Shown: positions 54,579 through 63,377 of the stretch, one piece after another
How the letters are laid out: every line of letters begins with the position of its first letter
Position numbering within the stretch: the stretch's first letter is position 1
DNA from: Variovorax sp. E3
Lineage (GTDB): Bacteria > Pseudomonadota > Gammaproteobacteria > Burkholderiales > Burkholderiaceae_C
DNA length: 64,000 nt
Direction of reading: 5' to 3'
Assembly: GCF_016082275.1 (NCBI RefSeq)
Contig: NZ_MOWM01000005.1
Coordinates: forward strand, 1-64,000
Position numbers and translations under genes: made by a program
Notes under the pieces: model-generated
The model's input: the letters and a program-made list of their open reading frames with translations, nothing else
What the model was told of the DNA's origin: nothing
Database searches by the model: none

Positions 54579-55562
54579 TCAGCCGCGCTCGAGCAGGTCC
54601 TGCGCGATGGCGTGGCCGCCGCGGCCGAAGCGGGCGTAGCGGCCCCTGGCCGCCTCGATGAGGATGGGCAGGGCGCGCAGCGGGCGTGCCTTCGGCAACT
54701 CGGCCCGGAAGCGCTGGTGGGCCACCTTGGCGCGCTGCTCGTCCAGGTAGGCGGCCGGCACGCGGTCACCCAGCTGCAGCAGGCGCTTCAGCAGCGCATC
54801 GGCACGGCGCCATCGCGCCACGTGCTTGTCGCCGCGCGCCACGAAAGCCTTGCCGATCTTCTCGGAAAGCGTGAGCCGACGGGCACCGATCTGGTTGTTG
54901 CCGTGCTGGCGGTAGTCGATGGTCGGCTCGGGCAGCACGTCCATGCGGCCGATGGCCGCGGCAACGGCGGCCAGCCACTCGTCATGCACCCACTCCGGGG
55001 CGAACGGGAGCGCCGCGTCGAGCAGGGTCTTGCGGAACATCGTGGTGGCGCCGGTGACGAGGTTGCGCCGCAGCAGCACGCCGAACGCCTGGCCGCTGAC
55101 GATGGCCGCCAGTTCGGCGGGCTGCACTTCGAGCGCGTGGAAGAGCGTGGAGCCCAAGGGCTTCAGGTCGCCGTCGACGAGGCGCGCGTCGGTGTGCAGC
55201 AGCAGCAGGTCGGGGCGCGACTCGAATTCCGCCACCATGCGCGCGAGGCGACCGGGGTGCCAGACATCGTCCTGGTCGCAAAGCGCGATGAGCTCGTGGC
55301 TGCAGGCGCGGGCCGCCTGCTCGAAGTTGCGCGTGACGCCAAGGGGCGGCGTGTTGCTGAAGACGCGCAGGGCGATCTGGTCCGTCATGCCGCATCGGGC
55401 GAGGGTGTCGCGGACGACGGCCAGCGTGTCGTCTGTCGAGCCGTCGTCGGACACGACGATCTCGCGCGGCAAGGGCACCTGCGAGCAGATGCTGCGGATC
55501 TGCTCGGGGAGGTAGCGCGCGCCGTTGCGGGTGCAGAGGGCGACGGAGACTTCGAGGGGCAT
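54579..55562 (-). CDS. GT2 glycosyltransferase
   Basis: A 327-residue GT-A enzyme: VSVALCTRNGARYLPEQIRS, VVSDDGSTDDTLAVV (nucleotide-binding Asp), LIALCDQDDVWHPGRL (DxD site) and HDEWLAAVAAAIG. This is the RfbG/WcaA-like branch found in O-antigen clusters. Start 55562 shares a base with the stop of the larger GT gene upstream. Confidence 0.88.
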   Translation of the reverse strand: MPLEVSVALCTRNGARYLPEQIRSICSQVPLPREIVVSDDGSTDDTLAVVRDTLARCGMTDQIALRVFSNTPPLGVTRNFEQAARACSHELIALCDQDDVWHPGRLARMVAEFESRPDLLLLHTDARLVDGDLKPLGSTLFHALEVQPAELAAIVSGQAFGVLLRRNLVTGATTMFRKTLLDAALPFAPEWVHDEWLAAVAAAIGRMDVLPEPTIDYRQHGNNQIGARRLTLSEKIGKAFVARGDKHVARWRRADALLKRLLQLGDRVPAAYLDEQRAKVAHQRFRAELPKARPLRALPILIEAARGRYARFGRGGHAIAQDLLERG

Positions 55563-57430
55563 CAGATGGGGGGCGTGCGGGGGGGCCAGGCGTAGCTGAA
55601 GTCTTCCGGCGTCAGCATGAGATTCGGGTTGTAGGCCGGGTCGTTCTGCAACAGGGCGCCCCAACGCTGCTTCATATGGGCCACGTCCTGGAGATAGGCC
55701 CCGCTGGCTTGCGCGCCGCGTTTTGCCGTGCCGCCCGCGGGCACATGGTGGACCAGCTCGGCATAGGGCGTCCACACGGTGCGCAGGCCGAGCTCACCCA
55801 GGCGCAGGCAGAAATCGACGTCGGCGAATGCTTCTTTCAGATGATCCGCATCGAAACCGCCCGCCTGCTGGTAGTGCGCCTTGCGAATCACGAGGCACGC
55901 GCCCGTCACGGCCGAGAGCGACTGGATCAGCGCGGCGCGCCCTGCGTAGCCTTCACGGCCGCCCGGCATGCCCTGGTGCGAGAAGCCCGCCACGCCGTGC
56001 GGCCCCAGGCCCAGGATGATGCCGGCGTGCTGCAGCGTCCTGCTGGGATGCCACAGCCGCGCACCGACCGCGCCCACGCCGGGCTGCAGCGCGAGGCTCA
56101 CCATTTCGGACAGCCATTCGGCCGTGATGACTTCCAGCGTGTCGTCGAGCAGCGCGACGACCTCGCCCTGCGCGGCCTCGACCGCGCTGTTCTTCAGCGC
56201 ACCGTCGTCCAGCACCTGTTCGTGCCGCAGCACGCGAATGTTCTGCATCTGCGCCACCGCCTGGTAGTAGTCGCGCGTGGCGATGTCGTCCGACGCGTTG
56301 TCGGCGATGACGATCTCGAAACGGGCGTAGGTGGTGTTCCCGATGATCGAATTCACGCAGCGGCGCAGCGACGCCGCCGCGTTGCGCGTCGAAATGACCA
56401 GCGACACCAGCGGCAAGGGCTCCGGCAGTGCGTAGCGCACCCGATAGCCGAAGCCGAGGTATTCCGCCGTCGCGCGAACCTGCGTGCGTTCGAAATGCTC
56501 GTTGAGCGCCCGCTCCCCGGCCAGCGCGGCATAGGGCTTGGCGTTCATCGACTTGGCCGTGCTTTCCGCGTGCACGCGCCAGTGGTAGAGCACGCGCGGG
56601 ATGTGGCGTATCTGGCGAGCCTCGACATGCTCCATGCAGCGCAGCACCAGGTCCCAGTCCTGCGAACCCTCCAGGCCCTGGCGGAAGCCGCCGACGGCGC
56701 GCACGAGGTCCGTGGACAGCACGCCCAGGTGGCTGAACATGTTCTGCGAGCGGAAAAGGTCGATGTTCCAGTCGGACTTGAAATACGGCCCCGAGCGGTT
56801 GCCGGCCTCGTCGACCTTGTCCTCGTCGGAATAGATCAAACGCACATCGGGGTGCTCGGCGATGCATTCGGCGACCCAGAACAGCGCGTCCACCGGCAGG
56901 AGGTCGTCGTGGTCCATGAGCGCGATCCAGGTGCCGGACGCGACTTCCAGCGCGCTGTTCGATGCCGCCGAGATATGGCCGTTCTTTGGACGGAACACCA
57001 CCTTGATGCGCGGATCGGACTCGGTGTACGACTGCAGCACCGCGCGCACCTCGGGCGAGGGCGAGGCGTCGTCGGCAATGCACAGCTCCCAGTTCGGGTA
57101 GATCTGCGCGCGCACCGACTCGATGGCTTCGCGCAGCCAGGCCGGATTGGGGTTGTAGGCCGGCATGACCACCGAGATCAGCGGGCGGTTCTGCATCGCC
57201 GCCACGCGCTGGGCGACCTTGTCCCTGCGCTCGGGGGTGGGCGTGTCGTAGTCGCGGACCCAGCGCACGTAGTCGTTGTGCCCGGCAATGCGCCGGCCCA
57301 GTTCCCACTTCATGCCGCGCCAGCCCGCCTTGCGGAAGACCCGCCAGGCGCGCTGGACACGGCCGGCGACGCCCGGGCTTTTCCAGAGCACTGTCCAATA
57401 GAAGTCGAGGAGCCGAGATACAGATTTCAT
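55562..57430 (-). CDS. Two-domain GT2 glycosyltransferase
   Basis: A 622-residue protein with two GT-A domains. Domain 1 (about 85-300): LISVVMPAYNPNPAWLREAI, CIADDASPSPEVR, ALMDHDDLLPVDAL. Domain 2 (about 345-590): LVSLVISTRNAAASLRRCVN, VIADNASDD, VALLDDTLEVITAEW, FDADHLKEAFADVDFCLRLG. Such tandem enzymes can add two residues or build alternating linkages in O-antigen. ATG 57430 is used; upstream in-frame sequence is unlike the family. Confidence 0.87.
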   Translation of the reverse strand: MKSVSRLLDFYWTVLWKSPGVAGRVQRAWRVFRKAGWRGMKWELGRRIAGHNDYVRWVRDYDTPTPERRDKVAQRVAAMQNRPLISVVMPAYNPNPAWLREAIESVRAQIYPNWELCIADDASPSPEVRAVLQSYTESDPRIKVVFRPKNGHISAASNSALEVASGTWIALMDHDDLLPVDALFWVAECIAEHPDVRLIYSDEDKVDEAGNRSGPYFKSDWNIDLFRSQNMFSHLGVLSTDLVRAVGGFRQGLEGSQDWDLVLRCMEHVEARQIRHIPRVLYHWRVHAESTAKSMNAKPYAALAGERALNEHFERTQVRATAEYLGFGYRVRYALPEPLPLVSLVISTRNAAASLRRCVNSIIGNTTYARFEIVIADNASDDIATRDYYQAVAQMQNIRVLRHEQVLDDGALKNSAVEAAQGEVVALLDDTLEVITAEWLSEMVSLALQPGVGAVGARLWHPSRTLQHAGIILGLGPHGVAGFSHQGMPGGREGYAGRAALIQSLSAVTGACLVIRKAHYQQAGGFDADHLKEAFADVDFCLRLGELGLRTVWTPYAELVHHVPAGGTAKRGAQASGAYLQDVAHMKQRWGALLQNDPAYNPNLMLTPEDFSYAWPPRTPPI

Positions 57431-57655
57431 AGACGAGCCGTCGGCCGGGACGGGCGAGGGGAACTTTTTCTTGGGTTGCACGCCGAATGGGCTGCTGCGG
57501 ACGGGAGGCGCAGGACTGAAGGCCCGCAAGACGGCAATTATCTTCGCTTGGCCCGCGCCTCCCCGCGCGGTGCATGGAACGCCTGGCCAAACCACGCCCG
57601 GGCTCTCTCCCTTCCCTGCCCGGTAAAATCGTTCAGATCACACAAAGGACAAGAA

Positions 57656-57775
57656 ATGAGGCCGCTCTCCGACGCCGTTGACGAGGCATCCATGCCCGCC
57701 AAGGTAGAGTCCGGAGGCTCTTCGGGCGAAGACGCTTGCGTTTTCCGCACCGCAGACTCGTATCGACGCACATGA
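57656..57775 (+). CDS. Small upstream ORF, 39 residues, overlapping the wzm start
   Basis: AAAGGA precedes the ATG by six bases and the ORF ends in a TGA overlapping the permease start codon (ATGA), the arrangement of translational coupling. TAAAAT at 57624-57629 could be a -10 box. The peptide (MRPLSDAVDEASMPAKVESG...) is acidic and has no recognised domain or membrane segment. The rest of the gap 57431-57655 shows nothing else. It may be a leader peptide or chance. Confidence 0.4.
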   Translation: MRPLSDAVDEASMPAKVESGGSSGEDACVFRTADSYRRT

Positions 57776-58575
57776 GCCAAGTTCATTCCAACCTTCACCG
57801 CAGCGCGCTGGCCGACTGGTGGGGAGGCACACGCCGCACGGACATCTGGTGGACCCTCGCATGGTTCGACATCGTTCTGCGCTACAGGCGCTCGATGCTG
57901 GGACCGCTGTGGCTCACGCTGAGCATGGGCGTGATGATCGGCGGCATGGGTCCGCTGTATGCCTCGCTCTTCGGCACCCATCTGGACAAGTTCTTCCCGC
58001 ACCTGGCGCTTGGCGTGATCTTCTGGAGTCTCTTCTCCACCGTGGTCACAGACGCCTGCAATGCCTTCGTCGGCTCGTCCAACTATCTGAAGCAGGGTTA
58101 CTTTCCGATCAGCCTGTTCGTATGGCGAGGCTTGGCGCGCAACCTGATCCAGTTCGCCCACCAGATCGTGCTGTACATCCCCGTTGCCCTCTGGGCCGGC
58201 GTCTCGCTGTCGTGGTCGGCCTTGTTGATCATTCCGGCGTTCCTGATCCTTATCGTCAACGCGCATGCGCTCGGCCTGCTGCTGGGCCTCATTTGCACCC
58301 GCTACCGCGACGTGACTCAGATCGTCACCAGCATCATGCAGATGCTGATGTTCCTCACGCCCGTCTTCTGGCTGCCCGAGAACCTTCCGGGCCGCGCCAA
58401 GTACGTGCTGTGGAACCCCTTCGCACAAATGCTCGACCTGCTGCGCACACCGCTGATGGGTGGCGTCGCCCACATCCACAGCTGGATCGGCATCGGCGTG
58501 TGGACGGTGTTGTGCCTGACGCTCGCGAGCGTGCTGTTCGTCAAATACCGCCGCCGCGTCGTCTACTGGCTCTGA
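57772..58575 (+). CDS. wzm: ABC-2-type polysaccharide/O-antigen export permease (Wzm-like)
   Basis: A 267-residue inner-membrane permease, six hydrophobic helices. DIVLRYRRSMLGPLWLTLSM near residue 32 is the conserved coupling segment, and FLTPVFWLPENLPGRAKYVL the late loop of the RfbA/KpsM/Wzm family. Exports lipid-linked glycan with the next gene's ATPase, so the polymer is made by the ABC-dependent route. Confidence 0.92.
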   Translation: MSQVHSNLHRSALADWWGGTRRTDIWWTLAWFDIVLRYRRSMLGPLWLTLSMGVMIGGMGPLYASLFGTHLDKFFPHLALGVIFWSLFSTVVTDACNAFVGSSNYLKQGYFPISLFVWRGLARNLIQFAHQIVLYIPVALWAGVSLSWSALLIIPAFLILIVNAHALGLLLGLICTRYRDVTQIVTSIMQMLMFLTPVFWLPENLPGRAKYVLWNPFAQMLDLLRTPLMGGVAHIHSWIGIGVWTVLCLTLASVLFVKYRRRVVYWL

Positions 58576-58578
58576 TCC

Positions 58579-59280
58579 ATGGCATCCATTTCACTCAAGA
58601 ACGTTTCAGTCAGCTTTCCCATCTACGGCGCTGGCTCGGCCTCCCTCAAGAAGACGCTGGCGGCTTCGGTCACCGGCGGGCGCTTCGGCAAGGAAACCGG
58701 GGTCACCGTGGTGCAGGCGCTCAGCGGCCTCAACCTCGAGCTCAAGAGCGGCGACCGGCTGGGCCTGATCGGCCACAACGGCGCGGGCAAGTCCACGCTG
58801 CTGCGCACGCTGGCGGGCGTCTACGAGCCGTCCTCGGGCGAATTCACGCGCCAGGGTTCAGTGGCCAGCCTGATCGATCCCGCGCTGGGCATCGAGATGG
58901 ACGCCACCGGCGTCGAGAACATCATGCTGCGCGGCCTCGTGATGGGCATGAGCAAGAAGGAAGTCGACCGGCTCACGCCCGAGATCTGCGAGTTCAGCGG
59001 GCTGGGCGAATACGTCAACATGCCGGTTCGCACCTACTCGACCGGCATGATGATGCGCCTCGCGTTCTCGATCTCGACCAGCGTCGAAGCCGACATCCTG
59101 CTGATGGACGAATGGCTGTCGGTGGGCGATGCGGCCTTTACCGAAAAGGCCGAGAAGCGGATGCGCGACGTGGTGTCGAAGTCGGGGATTCTGGTGCTGG
59201 CGTCGCACTCGCCTGAGCTGATTGCCAAGGAGTGCAATCGGGTGATCCACCTGGAACACGGGCGGATCGTCGAGCGCTAG
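58579..59280 (+). CDS. wzt: ABC-type polysaccharide/O-antigen export ATPase (Wzt/KpsT-like)
   Basis: A 233-residue ATPase: Walker [10 protein letters not shown] near residue 66, signature [13 protein letters not shown], Walker [13 protein letters not shown]. It stops after the ATPase domain and so lacks the C-terminal carbohydrate-binding domain that reads chain-end modification in long Wzt proteins. Three bases after wzm. Ends convergent with a GT2 gene, three bases apart. Confidence 0.92.
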   Translation: MASISLKNVSVSFPIYGAGSASLKKTLAASVTGGRFGKETGVTVVQALSGLNLELKSGDRLGLIGHNGAGKSTLLRTLAGVYEPSSGEFTRQGSVASLIDPALGIEMDATGVENIMLRGLVMGMSKKEVDRLTPEICEFSGLGEYVNMPVRTYSTGMMMRLAFSISTSVEADILLMDEWLSVGDAAFTEKAEKRMRDVVSKSGILVLASHSPELIAKECNRVIHLEHGRIVER

Positions 59281-59283
59281 TAG

Positions 59284-60231
59284 CTAGTCGGCTGGCGAGT
59301 TGTCGAAGTTCAGCCGTTCACGCTCCACGACCAGGGGACGCTTCATGACGTGCGTGAGGATTGCCCCTACATATTCGCCCAAAAGGCCGATGAAGAAGAG
59401 CTGAACCGATGCGAAGAAGAACATCCCGATGAGGATGGGCGCGGTACCGGCTGAAAATTCGCTCCAGAACAAGATCTTCAGAAAGAAATAGAGCAGCGAC
59501 ACCACAAGGCTCAGCCCCGACAACGCAAAACCCGCCATCGTCGCGATGCGCAACGGCACGCGGGAGTGCGAAGTGATGCCCAGCATGGCAATGTCGTAGA
59601 GGGTGTAGAAGTTGTTCTTGGTGATCCCGCGCTTGCGGCGCGGCTGGTTGTAGGGCACCTGTACCGCTTCGAAGCCCACCTCCGACACCAGGCCACGCAG
59701 ATACGGATATGGATCGTCGATGCGGCGGAGTTCTTCCAACACCTTTCGGTCGTAGAGACCGAAGCCCGTGAAATTCTGGATCAGCTTCACGTCGGCAATG
59801 CGCGTCACCGTGCGGTAGTAGGCGCGGCGGATTGCAAACATCAGGCCGGATTCGTCGGCCGTGGGTTTGACACCCACCACCAGCTTGGCGCCATCGCGCC
59901 AGTGCTCGACGAAGGCCTTCATCAGCTCGGGCGGGTCTTGCAGGTCGGCGACCAGCAGAATCGCGGCGTCGCCCCGCGCCTGCAACAGGCCGTAGTACGG
60001 GGAACGGATGTGCCCGAAATTTCGGGCATTGAAGATCACCTTCACCTTGGGATCGGCCGCGGCCATGGCGCGCAGCAGCTCGGGGGTGCGGTCGGACGAA
60101 AAGTTGTCGATGAACAGATGCTCGTACGTCACGCCCTCGATCGACTCGAGGACCGCGCGCGCCTGCCTGTGAATCTCCTCGACGTTCTCTTCCTCGTTGT
60201 AGCAGGGGGTGACGACGGTGATGTGTTTCAT
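59284..60231 (-). CDS. GtrB/DPM1-type GT2 glycosyltransferase
   Basis: A 315-residue protein: ITVVTPCYNEEENVEEIHRQ, FIDNFSSDRTPELL and ADLQDPPELM form the GT-A site; two C-terminal hydrophobic helices (about 232-255 and 267-290) anchor it in the inner membrane. It transfers a sugar from a nucleotide donor to undecaprenyl phosphate. Start overlaps the gtrA stop by four bases, matching the GtrA-GtrB modification systems that decorate O-antigen. Confidence 0.9.
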   Translation of the reverse strand: MKHITVVTPCYNEEENVEEIHRQARAVLESIEGVTYEHLFIDNFSSDRTPELLRAMAAADPKVKVIFNARNFGHIRSPYYGLLQARGDAAILLVADLQDPPELMKAFVEHWRDGAKLVVGVKPTADESGLMFAIRRAYYRTVTRIADVKLIQNFTGFGLYDRKVLEELRRIDDPYPYLRGLVSEVGFEAVQVPYNQPRRKRGITKNNFYTLYDIAMLGITSHSRVPLRIATMAGFALSGLSLVVSLLYFFLKILFWSEFSAGTAPILIGMFFFASVQLFFIGLLGEYVGAILTHVMKRPLVVERERLNFDNSPAD

Positions 60232-60593
60232 GGAGAGGCAAAGACAAAGCGGCGCTGCAGCACGAAGGCCACCAACGCCAAGGGAAGAAGGACTGCCGCG
60301 TTCGCCAGGTACACATTGAGGCCGAGGCGCAGCAAGAGCGCGACCGACCCGACATTGAGCAGATAGACGACACCGTACACGGCCACGAAGCGGCCGAGCT
60401 GCGACAGGGGCGCGCCACCAAAGACAAGTCGCCCCGTACTCTGGAAGTTGAAGGCGACTCCGAGAACAGTGGCCAACGCGATGGCCGCCGGATAGGGCAG
60501 GCCCGCCCAGACGAACCCCGCGAACAGCGCATAGCCGACGGCGGTGTTCAGCCCTCCGACCAGCAGGAAACGCAGCAGCTGCGAACTCAGCAC
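60228..60593 (-). CDS. gtrA: GtrA-family membrane protein
   Basis: A 121-residue, four-helix membrane protein: LLRFLLVGGLNTAVGYALFA, FNFQSTGRLVFGG and NAAVLLPLALVAFVLQRRFV are GtrA features. It flips undecaprenyl-linked sugar to the periplasm. I chose GTG 60593, one base after the transketolase stop; longer readings would run into that gene. Confidence 0.85.
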   Translation of the reverse strand: MLSSQLLRFLLVGGLNTAVGYALFAGFVWAGLPYPAAIALATVLGVAFNFQSTGRLVFGGAPLSQLGRFVAVYGVVYLLNVGSVALLLRLGLNVYLANAAVLLPLALVAFVLQRRFVFASP

Positions 60594-60594
60594 C

Positions 60595-61512
60595 TCAAGA
60601 CGCCTTCCACTTCGCGACGAATGGCGCCACGCGTTCGCGCACCGATGCCAGGTCGAGCCCGTGCTCGCGAAGGGCGTGCGCATAGGATCCGCAGGTCTCG
60701 GAGAAGCGCTCGCCCACGCCGATGCGCAGCAACGGCACAGGGCAAGTCTCGGAAATGCTCTCCAGAACGGCCGCGCCGAGCCCGCCTGCAACCGAATGCT
60801 CCTCGAGCGTCACGAAGGCCTTGGTCCGCGAGGCCAGCGCACCCAGTTGCGCCGCGTCCAGCGGCTTGATCCAGGGCGCACTCCACACGGGCACATCGAG
60901 TTCTTCGCCCAACGCGCACGCCGCCTTGACCATCGAGCCCGTGGCAATCAGGCTTACCGCATGCCCACCAGTGCGAACCGGGATCAGCGCACCGCGATGC
61001 AGATCGGGCATCGCCTCATGAACGGCGCCCAGGTCCGCCTTGCCCATGCGCAGGTACACCGGGCCGGCCTGCCGCAGCGCGGTTGCCATGCATGCGGTGA
61101 GTTCATGCGCATCACAAGGCGACATGATGTCGATGTGCGGCACGGCGCGCAGGCAGGCAACGTCCTCGAAACTCTGATGGCTCGTGCCCAGCGTGCTGTA
61201 CACGAGCCCGGCACCGTCGCCAGTGAAGATGACAGGCAATTTCTCGTAGCAGACATCGATCTTGATCTGCTCGACCACCCGCACCGGCACAAACGCACTC
61301 AGCCCATAGACGATGGGCCTGAAGCCGGCCTTGGCCAACCCCGCGGCCACGCCGACCATGTTCTGCTCGGCGATCCCTGCGTTGATGTACTGCCCGGGGC
61401 AGCGCTTGCGGAATTCGTCGAACAGCGCGTAACCGTGATCTCCCGTGAGGAGCACGACACGCTCGTCGCGGGTCGCGGCCTCGACGAGGGCGGCGGAAAA
61501 CGCGGCCCTCAT
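60595..61512 (-). CDS. Transketolase C-terminal subunit
   Basis: A 305-residue protein with the pyrimidine-binding and C-terminal domains of transketolase/DXS-type enzymes: ERVVLLTGDHGYALFDEFRK, INAGIAEQNMVGVAAGLAKA (catalytic Glu of the thiamine site) and TGDGAGLVYSTLGTSHQSFE. Works with the N subunit encoded next; separate subunits are typical of special-purpose transketolases in nucleotide-sugar loci, transferring a two-carbon unit. Confidence 0.9.
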   Translation of the reverse strand: MRAAFSAALVEAATRDERVVLLTGDHGYALFDEFRKRCPGQYINAGIAEQNMVGVAAGLAKAGFRPIVYGLSAFVPVRVVEQIKIDVCYEKLPVIFTGDGAGLVYSTLGTSHQSFEDVACLRAVPHIDIMSPCDAHELTACMATALRQAGPVYLRMGKADLGAVHEAMPDLHRGALIPVRTGGHAVSLIATGSMVKAACALGEELDVPVWSAPWIKPLDAAQLGALASRTKAFVTLEEHSVAGGLGAAVLESISETCPVPLLRIGVGERFSETCGSYAHALREHGLDLASVRERVAPFVAKWKAS

Positions 61513-62321
61513 GCCACGGCTCCGTCGAGTTCACGCAGTGCCTGCGCGTAGAGATCGGCGTTAAGGCGCGAGTAGTGCCAAGCGTTGACATTCTCCATGT
61601 AGGACACCCCCTTGCCCTTGACCGTCTTTGCGACCAGCGCCTTCGGACGGCCATTCCGCCCCGCCTCCAGCTCGCCGACGGCCACGGAGATTGCATCCAT
61701 GTCATGACCGTCGACCGCCAGCACGTCGAACCCGAAGGCCGAGAACTTGGCGTTGAGATCGCCCAGTTGCATCACTTCGTCGGTGGTGCCCATGGCCTGA
61801 AAACCGTTTGCGTCCACGATGACCATGAGGTTGTCGAGCTTCGCATGCGCGGCGAACAGCATCGCCTCCCAGATCGGCCCCTCGTTGATTTCGCCGTCGC
61901 CGATCACGGCATAGCATTTCTGCCCGGTCTTCCGGCGCGAGGCGGCCAATGCCAGCCCCACGCCGACCGAAAGCCCATGCCCCAGCGTGCCCGAGGTGAC
62001 CTCGCAGCCGGGCACGTGCGCATCGGACAACCCCTTGAGCCGCGAACCGTCGTGGAAGTAGTTGTCGATGTCCGAGCGATCGAGCCATCCGAGTTCATAC
62101 AGGCACGCGTACTGCGCCATCACGCCGTGTCCCTTGCTCAAAACGAGGTAGTCGCGCATCGGGTCGGCGGCGTCGAGTTTGTCGTAGCGCATGTGGCGCC
62201 CGTACAGGCACGACAGCAACTCGATGATCGAGAAGGCACACCCCAGGTGAACGGCGTTGCCCGCATAGGCCATCTCGACCACTGTCTTGCGCAGGGAGGA
62301 AGGATCGAATTGAGATTTCAT
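61509..62321 (-). CDS. Transketolase N-terminal subunit
   Basis: A 270-residue thiamine diphosphate-binding half: LSKGHGVMAQYACLYELGWL, GTLGHGLSVGVGLALAASRR and the cofactor motif GDGEINEGPIWEAML with its distal Asn in VIVDANGFQAMG. ATG 62321 gives a normal start. Stop overlaps the C subunit start by four bases. Context between rfbH/epimerase and gtrA points to a sugar-modifying, not pentose-phosphate, role. Confidence 0.9.
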   Translation of the reverse strand: MKSQFDPSSLRKTVVEMAYAGNAVHLGCAFSIIELLSCLYGRHMRYDKLDAADPMRDYLVLSKGHGVMAQYACLYELGWLDRSDIDNYFHDGSRLKGLSDAHVPGCEVTSGTLGHGLSVGVGLALAASRRKTGQKCYAVIGDGEINEGPIWEAMLFAAHAKLDNLMVIVDANGFQAMGTTDEVMQLGDLNAKFSAFGFDVLAVDGHDMDAISVAVGELEAGRNGRPKALVAKTVKGKGVSYMENVNAWHYSRLNADLYAQALRELDGAVA

Positions 62322-62346
62322 GCTGAAAAAAGAAAGATGATTTGCA

Positions 62347-63377
62347 TCAATCGAGCGGCGCGTGCCACGACAGCGTTCTGCGGATGCCCTCTTCGAGGTC
62401 GACCGCATTGACCAGGCCGAGCTCTTGCGCGGCGCGCCGCAGCGAAGGCACGTAGCGCGGCCCCGCGAGTCCTGGCGTTGGCTGCCCGACGACATGCACT
62501 GGGATGCCCGTGCCGGCCGCACGCGTCACCTCATCGGCAAGCTGCGCGATCGTCACTTCAGCATCGCCACCGACGTTGTAGGCGCGCCCCGGCTTGCCCA
62601 GCACCAGGCAGCACAGGAGCCAGCGCGCCATGTCGCTCGCGTATTGGTAGGAACGGACGGCCTCGCCCGTCCCCTGCACGACGATGCCTTGGCCGCGCGC
62701 CGCCTGTTCCACGAACTGGGCCGCGGCGGCACCGCTCGCGCTTGCAGGCAAGGGCCGAGAAAAGCGAAGCAGCGCGCAATCACCACACCGAACGGCCAGC
62801 CTTCGGCGACAACGCTTTCAGCACCGCGCTTGGCGCGGGTGTATGCATTGGCACTCTCCGCTTCGCTCCACGGTTGGTCTTCGGCGAATGCCTCGACGCC
62901 GATGGCGCTGCCGTATACCGCGCCCGAACTGACATGCAGAAACCTGCGCGCACCACTTGCCGCGGCAAGCTCGCAGGCCCGACGGGCCCCTGCCATAGCC
63001 AGCCGCTCAAGATCCTTGGCCGTCGATTGCACAGGCGCGACGGGCAATGCCGCATGAATGACCGAGGAGAACGGCCTGCGAGGAAAAGCGAAGTCGGCGA
63101 TGTCACCCTTCAGCAATTCCACGGCCGCGGCATTTGCCAGATGCGGGCTGCCTTGCGCGAACCGGTCCGGCTCGCGGGTCAGCACGGTCAGTGTCAGCCC
63201 GAGCTTCAGCACATGCTCGGCATGCAGCAGGCATTCGAGCAGCCACTTGCCCACGAAGCCGGTGCCACCGGTCAGGAACATCGATTGACCGCGAAGCTCC
63301 GCCCAAACCTCCGGTGCGGTCAGCCGCAAGACTTCATCGAGTTCCGCGACCGGAACGGGACGGACCAGGTCAGTCAA
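62347..63377 (-). pseudogene. NAD-dependent epimerase/reductase (extended SDR); frame broken near 62750
   Basis: About 343 residues. GGTGFVGKWLLECLLHAEHV is the cofactor loop (GxxGxxG), HAALPVAPVQST and FLHVSSGAVYGSAIG precede the catalytic AYTRAK (YxxxK). The frame is lost at FLGP; adding one C to the C-run gives LPASASGAAAAQFVEQAARG and SYQYASDMARWLLC to the end. Overlaps the rfbH stop by eight bases. Likely reduces or epimerises the 4-keto sugar made by RfbH, possibly after a transketolase step. Confidence 0.83.
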
